DNA of 64,000 bases, taken from assembly GCF_027943255.1 (NCBI RefSeq), contig NC_072896.1, forward strand, positions 116,839,879-116,903,878. Reading direction: 5' to 3'. Below, in pieces: positions 50,701 through 55,679 of this stretch. Source of the stretch: Anastrepha obliqua. Lineage: Eukaryota > Arthropoda > Insecta > Diptera > Tephritidae. Position numbers and translations under genes: made by a program. How positions within the stretch are numbered: the first letter of the stretch is position 1; each line of letters begins with the position of its first letter. The notes under the pieces are model-generated. The model worked only from the letters and a program-made list of their open reading frames with translations. It was not told the origin of the DNA and did not search any database.

Positions 50701-51237
50701 CACGTCTACAGGTAAAATTCACCAACATTGTTGAGTATGTCGAGATATCGGATATCGATGTTGAAGGTCGTTTAGGTACTCTTTGCGCTACAGCAACCAG
50801 TCTGCCAGTCCTTTTTGTATTCTTCACAGAACCAGTTTCATGAAACCAGTTTCACGAACCTTTGTCAACTCATTTGAACGATTATTGCCACCAAAAAATT
50901 ACGAATTTAATACCATCTGGTGGTACCGTCTAGGAATTATTCACTCCTGACATCTAGGCATCACTTTTGAAAGCCCCTTTAGTTTGTATATCGACAAATT
51001 TTTCAAAAATTGTTCTAAATTTTCAATTACATTTTAATTAATTTACAAAATAAATTTTTATTTAATATAAAAAAAAACTTTGCTTAGAAATAATTTTATT
51101 GAAATTATAACTGAACTTTTTCTGTTTTCTTTTTGCATTACAGCAGCGACTGCGCTTCGGTCGCCTCGGATTTGACGCGCATGTACGTCAGTGACGAAGA
51201 GGATAAAAATGAGTTCCCTGTCACGCATTTCAATTGA
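9617..51237 (+). CDS. tim: timeless, circadian clock protein (16 coding exons)
   Basis: Timeless binds Period in the cytoplasm, enters the nucleus with it to repress Clock/Cycle, and is degraded after light activates Cryptochrome. The spliced frame runs 1,639 residues and aligns with Drosophila TIM end to end: start [18 protein letters not shown] domain (about 20-290), Ser/Thr-rich stretch (about 253-291), basic nuclear localisation signal (552-565), armadillo-like Period-binding middle (about 570-1120), and a C-terminal tail ending in [13 protein letters not shown]. Exons: 9617-9713, 9820-10596, 10729-11557, 11633-11774, 11838-12125, 13269-13489, 13580-13778, 13848-13975, 14037-14190, 14271-14426, 14494-14662, 17081-17281, 17758-18085, 21511-21657, 42730-43719, 51144-51237. 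All introns are GT-AG and total length is divisible by three. This is the light-responsive timeless, not its paralogue timeout, because the [10 protein letters not shown] start and the exon 16 tail match TIM. Least certain are the limits of exon 15 and alternative exons inside the 21-kb intron. Confidence 0.97.
9820..10596 (+). CDS. tim: timeless exon 2: TIMELESS domain and Ser/Thr stretch
   Basis: Encodes residues 33-291. It starts at [18 protein letters not shown], nearly identical to Drosophila, and carries most of the N-terminal helical-repeat domain. Its end is the Ser/Thr-rich stretch [20 protein letters not shown] and following residues, which in Drosophila is a target of clock kinases (SGG, CK2) tied to nuclear entry. 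Acceptor CCTTGCAG ends at 9819; donor G|GTAAGT at 10597. Confidence 0.96.
10597..10728 (+). other. tim: timeless intron 2: stop-free, 132 nt
   Basis: Bounded by GTAAGT and TTTCAACAG. Removal gives SSDNGSNG, identical to Drosophila TIM, so it is an intron. It is 44 codons long with no stop, and richer in GC than neighbouring tim introns. Retention would insert 44 residues right after the kinase-target Ser/Thr stretch. Confidence 0.85.
10729..11557 (+). CDS. tim: timeless exon 3: acidic region and nuclear localisation signal
   Basis: Encodes residues 292-567. After SNGCKNES comes a divergent part with an acidic Gly/Asp/Val tract (about 10942-11100) coded by an imperfect GATGGT-like repeat and a short Gln run. 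Similarity returns at [20 protein letters not shown]. The exon ends in the basic signal [14 protein letters not shown], identical to the Drosophila TIM nuclear localisation signal. Acceptor TTTCAACAG ends at 10728; donor T|GTAAGT at 11558. Confidence 0.95.
11633..11774 (+). CDS. tim: timeless exon 4
   Basis: Encodes residues 568-615, beginning [20 protein letters not shown], in the conserved middle region just after the nuclear signal. It is flanked by small introns of 75 and 63 nt, both with stop codons in frame. Acceptor ACATTTCAG ends at 11632; donor GTAAGA at 11775. Confidence 0.95.
11838..12125 (+). CDS. tim: timeless exon 5
   Basis: Encodes residues 616-711 ([20 protein letters not shown] to THLSE), in the second Period-binding region as mapped in Drosophila, and highly conserved. 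Donor GTGAGT at 12126 opens a 1.1-kb intron that holds an antisense LINE fragment. Confidence 0.95.
12420..13000 (-). mobile_element. LINE reverse transcriptase fragment in timeless intron 5
   Basis: Minus strand reads KGLRQGD-like GFRQSG and [20 protein letters not shown] (about 12780-12980), then [20 protein letters not shown] and a YLGS-like region, in RTE-like order. Multiple frame changes. A short related piece occurs at about 50380-50470 in intron 15. Confidence 0.6.
13269..13489 (+). CDS. tim: timeless exon 6
   Basis: Encodes residues 712-784 ([20 protein letters not shown] onward, including [20 protein letters not shown]). Acceptor TTTTGCAG ends at 13268. Donor is CA|GTGAGT at 13490, splitting a Gln codon. 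Confidence 0.95.
13580..13778 (+). CDS. tim: timeless exon 7
   Basis: Encodes residues 785-851 ([20 protein letters not shown] to DYELCD), almost unchanged from Drosophila. Donor GTAAGT at 13779. The 69-nt intron that follows is stop-free in frame, so an ORF runs through it into exon 8. Confidence 0.95.
13779..13847 (+). other. tim: timeless intron 7: stop-free, 69 nt
   Basis: GTAAGT donor and TTCCCAG acceptor. Removal gives [13 protein letters not shown], as in Drosophila. It is 23 codons with no stop, so retention would keep the frame. Confidence 0.85.
13848..13975 (+). CDS. tim: timeless exon 8
   Basis: Encodes residues 852-893 ([20 protein letters not shown] to NTV), after acceptor TTCCCAG. 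Donor is TG|GTATGT at 13976. Removing the 61-nt intron completes a Cys codon and gives [10 protein letters not shown] across the junction, as in Drosophila. Confidence 0.94.
14037..14190 (+). CDS. tim: timeless exon 9
   Basis: Encodes residues 894-945 ([20 protein letters not shown] to IIQQLLQQ), conserved with Drosophila. The acceptor is a weaker TTTAAG ending at 14036. Donor GTAAAT at 14191. Confidence 0.94.
14271..14426 (+). CDS. tim: timeless exon 10
   Basis: Encodes residues 946-997 ([20 protein letters not shown] onward, then a Ser/Thr-rich variable part ending SDDIQ). Acceptor CCTCACAG ends at 14270; donor GTACTT at 14427. Confidence 0.94.
14494..14662 (+). CDS. tim: timeless exon 11
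   Basis: Encodes residues 998-1053 ([20 protein letters not shown] to MEPVAYHYI). It is moderately conserved, with a diverged stretch before the MEPVAYH match. Donor G|GTAAGT at 14663 opens a 2.4-kb intron with LINE and SINE pieces. Confidence 0.94.
14700..15182 (+). mobile_element. LINE C-terminal fragment in timeless intron 11
   Basis: Two frames give [16 protein letters not shown] and [20 protein letters not shown], the zinc-knuckle tail that follows RNase H in I/R1-type LINEs. It ends at about 15182, just before a SINE. An antisense relative lies at 58560-58915. Confidence 0.75.
15193..15375 (+). mobile_element. SINE, 3'-truncated
   Basis: Head GTAGCCGAATGGGTTGGTAC, B box GGTTCGAATA and the conserved GACAATGGCAAACCTCTGAG block are present. 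The 3' half of the body is missing after about 15360. Confidence 0.8.
15480..15830 (+). mobile_element. LINE reverse transcriptase C-terminal fragment
   Basis: Reads [31 protein letters not shown] and then KRRPKSRWIDEL after a frame change, typical of the end of endonuclease/reverse transcriptase polyproteins of nLTR elements. Truncated at both ends. Sense to timeless, intron 11. Confidence 0.7.
16600..16990 (-). mobile_element. LINE RNase H-region fragment
   Basis: Minus strand gives [16 protein letters not shown] (about 16910-16975), the end of a LINE RNase H domain, then [15 protein letters not shown] in the tail region. Stops interrupt it. Antisense in timeless intron 11. Confidence 0.65.
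17081..17281 (+). CDS. tim: timeless exon 12
   Basis: Encodes residues 1054-1120 ([20 protein letters not shown] to KLGPLDK), the last strongly conserved block of the folded region. Acceptor GTAATTTTAG ends at 17080; donor T|GTGAGT at 17282. The following 476-nt intron is A-rich. Confidence 0.95.
17758..18085 (+). CDS. tim: timeless exon 13: start of C-terminal tail
   Basis: Encodes residues 1121-1229. It begins [11 protein letters not shown], matching Drosophila LNLKFDASELED, and contains [14 protein letters not shown] and [10 protein letters not shown]. It ends [15 protein letters not shown], an anchor in Drosophila TIM. In Drosophila this tail region contributes cytoplasmic retention. Donor AG|GTAAGA at 18086. 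Confidence 0.94.
18201..19492 (+). mobile_element. DD41D mariner, catalytic domain intact
   Basis: Ends are imperfect inverted repeats sharing GTTTGCTTTTTGAA. The 263-residue ORF at 18604-19395 has [30 protein letters not shown] and SPLDYFLWG with the DD41D spacing and all three Asp present. A separate start at 18312 ([20 protein letters not shown]) encodes the N-terminus, but a short A-run region near 18400-18425 breaks the frame and a second break follows. Inserted in the same orientation as timeless, intron 13. Confidence 0.9.
19500..20940. other. Unassigned part of timeless intron 13
   Basis: AT-rich. The minus-strand ORF at 19645-19935 ([16 protein letters not shown] onward) is not recognised; it may be degraded mobile DNA. 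No other coding signal. Confidence 0.35.
20945..21250 (-). mobile_element. mariner 3' fragment
   Basis: Minus strand reads [19 protein letters not shown], a mutated form of the mariner PHPPYSPDLAPSDY block, and ends in a C-terminus like that of the fragment at 828-1130. The catalytic Asp is replaced in SPSAYW. Lies 260 nt before timeless exon 14. Confidence 0.7.
21511..21657 (+). CDS. tim: timeless exon 14
   Basis: Encodes residues 1230-1278. The motif [14 protein letters not shown], identical in Drosophila TIM, fixes its identity, although the exon lies 3.4 kb from exon 13 and 21 kb from exon 15. The rest is Ala/Thr/Asn-rich. Acceptor CTTTTTTAG ends at 21510; donor AG|GTATGT at 21658. Confidence 0.93.
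21992..22780 (+). mobile_element. Degraded mariner-like element
   Basis: Ends TACAGGGTGCCC and complement of TACAGAGTGGCCC form short inverted termini. Internal reading gives [20 protein letters not shown], like the linker after the paired-type DNA-binding domain of DD41D elements, and [10 protein letters not shown] near the 3' end. The catalytic region is deleted. Intron 14. Confidence 0.6.
22840..24075 (+). mobile_element. Full-length degraded mariner
   Basis: Terminal repeats CTAGGTTGTTCAATAAGTTT and complement, with TA duplications at 22838-22839 and 24076-24077; 1,236 bp. Frames give [20 protein letters not shown], [32 protein letters not shown] and [16 protein letters not shown]. Asp of MDE is changed to Asn (MNEA). 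Multiple stops and frameshifts. Relatives at 25550-26957 and 45871-47090. Confidence 0.85.
24080..25545. other. Unassigned AT-rich part of timeless intron 14
   Basis: No ORF with family resemblance and no transposon termini seen. CATA/TATA simple sequence near 24800-24830. Confidence 0.35.
25550..26957 (-). mobile_element. mariner, same family as 22840, with replaced middle
   Basis: Inverted termini (CTAGGTTGTTGAATAAGTTT at left; complement at right) and TA duplications at 25548-25549 and 26958-26959. Minus-strand ORF 26266-26715 begins with the DNA-binding part and includes [20 protein letters not shown] and [18 protein letters not shown]. The third-Asp block [20 protein letters not shown] is at about 25730-25830. 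Between them, about 25920-26400, the usual central domain is missing and unrelated AT-rich sequence is found. Confidence 0.82.
27130..27780 (-). mobile_element. Tc1-like (DD34E-type) transposase remnant
   Basis: Minus strand reads FRNKWVQRY (helix-turn-helix end), [15 protein letters not shown] (first Asp), [15 protein letters not shown] and [14 protein letters not shown] at the third catalytic residue, where Glu is retained. Residues around the second Asp are lost. Frameshifted; no terminal repeats found. Confidence 0.7.
27848..28062 (+). mobile_element. SINE, 3'-truncated
   Basis: Head CCGCCGTAGTCGAATGGGTT, mutated B box (AGTCCGAAACC), and body block GACAATGGCAATCCTTCGAG. The end after CGTTTGGAGGCGGCGTAGAA is lost. 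Confidence 0.8.
28070..29700. other. Unassigned part of timeless intron 14
   Basis: AT-rich, with CA repeats near 28632-28656 and CATA/TATG repeats near 28978-29020. No coding region recognised. Confidence 0.35.
29703..30996 (-). mobile_element. DD41D mariner, composite and degraded
   Basis: Outer ends are weakly inverted (TATAGGGTGTTTTTTAAGAG and TATAAGGAGTTTTTCAATAG). Minus-strand frames 30422-30769 and 30202-30471 give [30 protein letters not shown] (normally DGATCH) and [21 protein letters not shown] stretch at 29780-30145 reads [20 protein letters not shown] and [10 protein letters not shown], the DNA-binding part, lying after rather than before the catalytic part. Either two elements are joined or one is rearranged. 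Confidence 0.78.
31279..31381 (+). repeat. GA-rich microsatellite
   Basis: About 100 nt of (GA)n with interspersed AAAG. An apparent Arg/Glu/Lys ORF over it is only the repeat. Confidence 0.95.
31503..32049 (+). mobile_element. Short non-autonomous DD41D mariner, copy 1
   Basis: Inverted ends AAGGGG-TTTCCAATAACAGGT at left and complement of AAGGGTTTTCCAATAAGAGG at right. The left end is followed almost at once by [20 protein letters not shown], so the first half of the transposase is absent. FQQDDATCR and TPCDFFL keep the DD41D spacing, then an in-frame stop. Same structure as 37847-38364. Confidence 0.85.
32200..32498 (+). mobile_element. SINE, near full length
   Basis: Head GCCGCCGTAGCTCCCGAATG, B box GGTTCGAATA, body block GGCAATGGCAAAACTCCGAG and end AAAGGGTGTAAGCGTTAGTT. 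More diverged than the copies at 1334 and 8991; no clear target duplication. Confidence 0.82.
33690..33950 (-). repeat. Dispersed repeat, copy 1
   Basis: Its complement contains GAAACCAACGCAAGGCTGAG and GGCCCTATGCTCCCGAGAGG, which recur at 63095-63230 in the other orientation. Probably a LINE 3' region, but no protein domain is visible. A short GAGCATAGGGCCTC piece also occurs near 32842. Confidence 0.65.
34091..34715. repeat. Degenerate AT-rich repeat, two to three units
   Basis: The phrase running from AGAAGCTCGAGAAG/TGAAAAGCTCGAG through runs of TAAAATTTTTTTGT and ACTTTTTTTACTCCAAAATT appears two or three times between 34180 and 34630. No coding content. Confidence 0.45.
34720..35310 (-). 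mobile_element. Jockey-like LINE fragment
   Basis: Minus-strand ORF 34728-35021 begins [20 protein letters not shown] and continues [16 protein letters not shown], the end of jockey-clade reverse transcriptase. Upstream, near 35280-35310, a [12 protein letters not shown] motif is visible. Antisense to timeless. Confidence 0.8.
35320..36270 (-). mobile_element. RTE-like LINE 3' fragment
   Basis: Minus strand reads [18 protein letters not shown] (35548-35802), then a C-terminal [19 protein letters not shown] part at about 35400-35470, both typical of RTE-type endonuclease/reverse transcriptases. About 36080-36180 gives RINAGKTK-like sequence. Several frame changes. Abuts the jockey-like piece at 34720-35310. 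Confidence 0.72.
36280..37840. other. Unassigned part of timeless intron 14
   Basis: AT-rich, with CATA/TATG repeats (36520-36545, 36790-36830, 36955-36970). Short ORFs on both strands lack family resemblance. Confidence 0.35.
37847..38364 (-). mobile_element. Short non-autonomous DD41D mariner, copy 2
   Basis: 518 bp between TA duplications at 37845-37846 and 38365-38366, with ends AAGGGTTTTCCAA at both sides. Minus strand: end, then [20 protein letters not shown], a small deletion at the second Asp, then [20 protein letters not shown] and a C-terminus ending [11 protein letters not shown], nearly the same as copy 1. Confidence 0.87.
39137..39700 (-). pseudogene. Short-chain dehydrogenase (retinol dehydrogenase-like) processed pseudogene
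   Basis: Minus strand reads [35 protein letters not shown] and [12 protein letters not shown], matching the central and catalytic part of retinol-dehydrogenase-like SDR enzymes (NAD(P)-dependent alcohol/aldehyde conversion). Frameshifts follow: [16 protein letters not shown], then [20 protein letters not shown] and [20 protein letters not shown] in other frames. The catalytic YxxxK Lys is Asn here. The Rossmann-fold N-terminus is missing. No introns are seen, and an A-rich stretch with AATAAA lies downstream (39136-39160), which fits retroposition by a LINE. It lies antisense in timeless intron 14. Confidence 0.8.
40070..40160 (-). mobile_element. SINE 3' fragment
   Basis: Antisense piece of the SINE tail: TATATAATTAGCGCTTACAC, then GTTTGGCCGAGCTCCCCTTC and TTGTGGTGTGCGTCTTAATG. 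The head and first half are absent. Confidence 0.78.
40856..41585. mobile_element. TTAA-flanked non-autonomous element (piggyBac-type termini)
   Basis: 730 bp between TTAA at 40852-40855 and 41586-41589. The ends are inverted: GGGGATAAACCGGTTTAG and complement of GGGGGGAAACCGGTTTAG. TTAA duplication is characteristic of piggyBac-like elements. No transposase domain recognised inside. Confidence 0.75.
41761..42440 (-). mobile_element. Jockey-like LINE, 5'-truncated with poly(A)
   Basis: Minus-strand ORF 42064-42429 starts [20 protein letters not shown] and includes [16 protein letters not shown] and [14 protein letters not shown], the jockey-clade reverse transcriptase end. A run of about 30 T at 41761-41790 is its poly(A) tail. 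The ORF is open, so it is one of the better-preserved LINE pieces. It ends 300 nt before timeless exon 15. Confidence 0.88.
42730..43719 (+). CDS. tim: timeless exon 15: long low-complexity tail exon
   Basis: Encodes residues 1279-1608. It is composed largely of Thr/Ala, then Asn/Ser/Gly, then Gln runs from CAA/CAG repeats (about 43405-43515). Identity rests on the end: MKTFERSE, resembling Drosophila MKSSFERLE, and [11 protein letters not shown], identical in Drosophila. The phase fits exon 14 and exon 16 exactly. It is roughly three times longer than the corresponding Drosophila segment. Acceptor CTTTTCTAG ends at 42729; donor AA|GTGAGT at 43720. The 5' limit is less sure than the 3' limit. 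Confidence 0.88.
43782..44045 (-). mobile_element. DD41D mariner 3' end
   Basis: The left end TATAGGGTGATCAATTTAGA resembles a mariner terminus. Minus strand gives [20 protein letters not shown] and [18 protein letters not shown], the C-terminus of DD41D-type transposases. Only the last 60 residues remain. Starts 62 nt after timeless exon 15. Confidence 0.7.
44125..44260 (+). mobile_element. SINE body, highly diverged
   Basis: Order of GCGCCCCTCGGAGACAA, ATCTGCCGTAAAACTGTATG, CCACTCCATTTATAGAACAA and CGCCACAAATTA matches the SINE body. No tRNA-like head. Confidence 0.6.
45110..45870 (-). mobile_element. I/R1-type LINE reverse transcriptase fragment
   Basis: Minus-strand pieces in order: ISPAKLK (for VNPSKTE), [30 protein letters not shown], and [20 protein letters not shown]. 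This is the thumb region following the catalytic site. Stops interrupt it throughout. Confidence 0.7.
45871..47090 (-). mobile_element. mariner of the 22840 family, interrupted
   Basis: 45880-46195 is antisense to the central part (ending in ESFRDYPHFERF-like sequence), and 46745-47090 is antisense to the DNA-binding part ([23 protein letters not shown]-like). About 545 bp of foreign DNA lies between them. Terminal repeats are missing. The element abuts the LINE at 45110-45870. Confidence 0.75.
46196..46744. mobile_element. Foreign insertion inside a mariner
   Basis: Breaks the mariner at 45871-47090. Its ends are inverted over GAAGTGAAACTT (46202-46215 and the complement at 46707-46720). 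ATGTGT occurs next to both ends, a possible target duplication. Contains CT-rich simple sequence at 46645-46680. No transposase recognised. Confidence 0.5.
47100..48875. other. Unassigned part of timeless intron 15
   Basis: No family recognised. The ORF at 48140-48394 has no match known to me. Confidence 0.35.
48880..49340 (-). mobile_element. LINE RNase H-region fragment
   Basis: Minus strand reads [36 protein letters not shown], then [20 protein letters not shown] and a zinc-knuckle-like end, the RNase H and tail of an I/jockey-type LINE. One in-frame stop in the RNase H part. Confidence 0.72.
49783..50098 (+). repeat. MITE-like repeat, copy A
   Basis: Starts AGGATGATAGATTACTAAG, then CTATGGTGAAAAC, CGGCTACGAAGTCACGGG, CGCACGCTCGTCCATTCAG and ends GCCGGTTAACGGTCTGATAT followed by TCACCACACC. 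The same order occurs at 52533-53213. No coding capacity. Confidence 0.65.
50100..51143. other. Last part of timeless intron 15
   Basis: Contains a short LINE piece near 50380-50470, related to that at 12690-12770, and otherwise AT-rich DNA without recognisable features. Confidence 0.35.
51144..51237 (+). CDS. tim: timeless exon 16: C-terminus and stop
   Basis: Encodes residues 1609-1639 and TGA at 51235-51237. The segment [17 protein letters not shown] matches the Drosophila TIM C-terminus. The last residues, FPVTHFN, differ from Drosophila. Acceptor TTGCATTACAG ends at 51143. If the preceding 7.4-kb intron were retained or its polyadenylation sites used, this conserved tail would be lost. 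Confidence 0.93.
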
Positions 51238-52532
51238 AGATGACGACGCAACACTTCCACTTACAGATGCACGCACTCAAAATATACATGAATATATACA
51301 TATATGAATAATTATAAAGAATTAAAAAAAAAGTGGAAAATTTACATATCTACGTATGTAAATTATAAGAATGTAAAAATTAGGAAATTTCTTCTACAAA
51401 TGGCCTTTACACAGTATAGAATGTGATTTTGAAAAGGGAACAATTTTATATTAATGAGTTTTGAGAAAATGAGAAATATTTACAAGGCACTGATGTTTCG
51501 ACAGATCTATGTGCATGTGGCTGGTATACCATATATATAAATTCACGCGATGTGGCAAGAAGCCAGTATGAAAATGTTAATGAATTGTGGTCGGAAAGGT
51601 AAAAAGTAAAATTTATTAAAAGCAACTTTAATTTTAGTAAAAATAGTAAAAAAAAGTCATCTGTACTTCCAAAGTAATTACACTTTTTGTGTTGGATCTG
51701 TAGGCCACTAGATCTGCTGGTGTGTGTTGATTGTTTCGAGTGTTGAAAGCCAGAGGAAAGTATTGAGCACTTGTTTTAATTTTTTTAATATTTTGTTGAG
51801 TTGTAAGGTCAGTTAGTTCTTGTACACCTTCAGGATAAAAATTTATTTATTTTTTTCTTGCTAAAAAGAACTCAAATGTTCGGTACTTGCAGAAGTAAGC
51901 GCTCTGTTGTAGATGAAAGTCAATGAGTTATTTAATTAAAATATTAAAGCAGGGGTGACTTGGTCATGTGATTCGAGTAGTAGATACTTCTGTAATCGAA
52001 TATATTTTATTGATACATTTTACAATCCGTATTCATTCTTACAAATCTATTTCGTTCCCTTAAAGTTCTTAGTTCTCAGTTATTCAACTATATTCCCTTA
52101 AATAGTTTATAGCTTATGCAGCGATCCTGCATAGTCCTCGATTGGCGAAAGTGCTTATGATCAAAAACAAAAAAAAAATTCTTAAGAAAAATTGTCTTTT
52201 AAGCATACAAGACAAGTTTTGAGGCAAGTTTTGACCTCTGTGGTTAAGCGTTGTCATATTGCAAAAATACTGTGCCACATCCCTTGTCATTTCACGCCCA
52301 ACACAAACACTTCCTTTGTAGATGGAAATTCACAGTGCAGGTTTCGTTAGGCTTAAGAAGGTCATTCATAACACTTAGCTGATTCCATCTCTGGGCTTAC
52401 TACACACTTTTTTACGTTGCCAAATTTCTTTACAGCTGCGCACTTATGTGAGAACCTTTTATCAAATTCGTTCGAGCAACTCCAACTGTTTTCGAACTTT
52501 TCCGGTATTCAATATAAGATATTGAAACAGTC
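51238..52532 (+). other. timeless 3' UTR and flank
   Basis: AT-rich DNA without a convincing ORF. The ATTAAA variant signal occurs at about 51321, 51935 and 51943, any of which could serve polyadenylation. No canonical AATAAA was seen on this strand in the first 700 nt. The UTR end cannot be set from sequence alone. Confidence 0.4.
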
Positions 52533-53213
52533 AAGGATGATAGATTATCAGGTTAGGCCAATTTGCTATGGTGAAAAACAAAAATAGGCAAGCAACTTCG
52601 GCTGTCGCGTCACAGGGCTCGCGGTAGGCAATTTCTGACCGCTTATTTTACCCAAGGATGATAGATTTCAAGGTTTGCTTCATAGCTATGGTAAAAAAAT
52701 GTTTAGGGAGAACTTTGGCTGCCGAGTCACTTGGAATATGTTAGCTTGTGTTAGTGATATTCAAAAAAAGTCAACGCAGCCAATGTTCATGCTATGACAT
52801 TCATATATCACTAACACATGCTACATTTTGTTAACCATATCCCAAGTGACGTCAGTCCATCAACCGTTCACATCTAATTCGCTCAAGGCGAATAACGGTC
52901 TGCTATATAGACTACTACTGTGGTGAAAAACGTAATTTTGCGAGCAACTTCGGTTGCTATGCCACAGGCTCTTCGACAGGCGATTTCTGCCCGCTCGTTT
53001 CGAAGGTATTCACACACTCGTCCCATCAGCCGTTGTTCAGACAGCAACGAAGTAACATTAGCGTATGCAGTGTTGATTTTTTCGTATATCACTAATAAAA
53101 TCGCAGTTTTTTTCGTAAACAAAACGCTGTGATTAGCCCGGTAACGTTAGCCTATCAGCTGATTTTTTCTATTTCGCTGAAAGCCGATTAACGGCCTGAT
53201 CTTAGCCACACCT
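52533..53213 (+). repeat. Cluster of MITE-like repeats, copies B-D
   Basis: Three partial or whole units of the repeat at 49783: 52533-52653 (truncated), 52654-52909 and 52910-53213. Recurrent phrases are GGATGATAGATT, CTATGGTGAAAAA, CAACTTCGGCTG and TTAACGGCCTGATCTTAGCC. The middle unit holds inverted arms of about 35-45 nt (52726-52760 and 52804-52850) that would form a hairpin. Confidence 0.6.
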
Positions 53214-53219
53214 TCTGAA

Positions 53220-54440
53220 TTCCTTTCACCATGGAAATGATGTTTCTAGTTCGACAGTTAGCGCATACCACGATTCCAGGTCTTGTGGTGCATTTACACC
53301 ATCAAATTGCTTGTTTATATATTGTCTCAAGCGCAAATGCTATCAGGCGCGAATCAAAGGGAATGAGAATTATTTACGTCCTCTATAGTTATCTTTCGGT
53401 TTAAGGTACTTTTATATTACAGTTATGCTTAAAATTTAAAATTATACAGTAAAATATAAAATAAAGTACGAGGTCAAAGCAGAAATGAGTTTTGCAAATA
53501 TATTATAATTAAAATTATTTGGTAATTTTATTGATATTAAAAATGAAATGTCAATTTGAAACTCAAAACTATTCGTTTTAACATTAACTCAACAGTTAAT
53601 TATATTATTAGTAAACTAAATTAGACGAATTCGTCAGAAATACGGGTGCGTGCGGTTTTTGAGGACGTCGTATCCAAGACGTACGGTATTTGAGAGTTGA
53701 ATAACAAATTTCACGAATTCTTTACACAATATTAGCTTAAGTGCAACCAAATTATTCTATTAAATTATTCAATAAAATTTCCATTAGCTGCAAAAACTTG
53801 CTCGATCCGGATTTGAAAACGATTGTATGACCCAATCAAATGCTATTCATTCATATTGACCATAACGGTATTAATGAAAGGGTCAGAGAAGAAAATGTAT
53901 TATAAGAACGCGTACTAGTTTCACGCTCAAGTATGCCCCATACTTAGAATTGCACTGGTTTAAGGTCTGTGTAGTTAGGCGTTCATAAGTTTGGTGTTCT
54001 CAGGCCTTTCGAGGGGTTTAATTTTGTTTATTTAGAAGATATTTTGATCAGATAACTCGCTGCTCTCGTGTTTGCATTGACTTTAACTGTCTTCTGCGCT
54101 TAATGCAGGACTTATGCCGGATATCTGCATGGACAACTCGCCGGATATAGACCATCAGAAACATTAAGAATCCCTCACAAGTGCCCTCATTGATTTTGAA
54201 AGCTCCTCGTTAATGATCGACTGCGTGTTTCATACTTTCTTGAGTTAGGTTGTAGTACTTCATGACCTATCTGGAAAGGAGCAAAGAGAAAAATATGCAT
54301 GCTTTCGAATTCACCTCAATACGCACCGTAGTATTTTAAATCTATTTTTGATATCTTTAGACTATTTATACTTATGCAGGCATAATCTTCAATCAAATTA
54401 AAATATGCATGTTTGAAATAAATATCATCCAATATTATGG
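53220..54440. other. Unassigned flank
   Basis: AT-rich; possible degraded transposase near 53760-54000 on the minus strand, too weak to name. Confidence 0.3.
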
Positions 54441-54445
54441 CAGCC

Positions 54446-54592
54446 ACCATAGCCCAGTGTGCTGACCACCTATGCGGCCATTGAGCATCAAATAGTTTTT
54501 TTTTTTTCTTAACAGCAATCGCCACGCGGCAGGAGAAGGCAAATGCTCGGATGCATTGCTGCATTAGAAAAATACTTCTTCTTCTTCTTCTT
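54446..54592 (+). mobile_element. SINE-like relative with divergent head
   Basis: GCAGCCACCATAGCCCAGTG takes the place of the usual SINE head, while AGCAATCGCCACGCGGCAGG and AAGGCAAATGCTCGGATGCA parallel the body. A (CTT)n microsatellite follows at 54570-54598. Confidence 0.5.
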
Positions 54593-54599
54593 CTTCTTG

Positions 54600-55675
54600 C
54601 TTGGCGCCAAACCGCTTAAGCGATTGAAAATACGCTCGCAAAATAATGGCATTAGGCAACATTAGGGCCTCCCATTCGTAGAAAACTAAGAGGGCTCATA
54701 CTAATATTTTGACAAGAAGTCTGGCTTAATCATTTTTGAAGAATTTATATACCTGTTTTTTGTTATTATTATTATTAAAATTGTCCATGTTATATAATAA
54801 CCTTATTTAATATATTAATAAATATGCTTACTATTGTTAACCAGTGATTTTGAAAATGTGCAAATTTTTGTTGTTTTTATTTTGTATTCCTTCAAATGTA
54901 AATGTACTCAAATCCATAAAGCAATTCAAAAGTGAATCTCGGTGCTTTGAGCTAAGCACAAAACTATAAATAATCGGCATAATTATTTAAAGTAATATAT
55001 TTGTTACATTCATCGGGCGCATTTCTGTTTGACAAATTCTACCTCTAAAACACACTCGCACTTCTTTGTGAGTTTTCATGGGTTTAGGGCTAAATAAAGG
55101 TTTATATTTCTGGCTATAACTTTAAAATTATTGAGAAACTAAAGCCGCAGGTAATGAAAATATTTACGAAAAAACTGTTTAAAAAATATTTACTAAAATG
55201 TTCCACACTGAAGTGTGATTGAGGAATGGCTGGCCTTCTATGATTTTAAATAAAAAAAATAAAATAAAAAAATAAGGGCATCCCTAATACCATACTGTAT
55301 ACATATTTTAATCAGTGTGAAATAAATAAATTTCTTTATTGTTCTCATCTACTTACTTACGCACTAGTTGCTTTTGCAGTAGTAGTAGTAATAATTCAGT
55401 CATTATATTATATTTACAGTTCTATACATTCACACATAAACGTTGTACATTTATTACGCATACAAATTATATACAAATGATATTATGTTAATTTTACTAC
55501 TAAAGTACAGTTATAAATATACGTATACACGCTATTCATTCACATATGTATACGAATTAATTATATGTATTTACATACAAAAAATAAAATATTTTATTTA
55601 AAAAAATATCACCGACTTTTGCTGGCTGGTATGGAAAATGAATTTTTTTTTATTCTTTTTTTAAGGATATTAAAA
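54600..55675. other. Unassigned AT-rich flank
   Basis: No family resemblance; TATA/CATA simple sequence around 55440-55570. Confidence 0.3.
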
Positions 55676-55679
55676 TCAC

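Noticed and set aside
53700..54010. Possible Tc1-like transposase on the minus strand
   Set aside because: A few residues look suggestive, but stops are dense and no catalytic motif or terminal repeat could be found.
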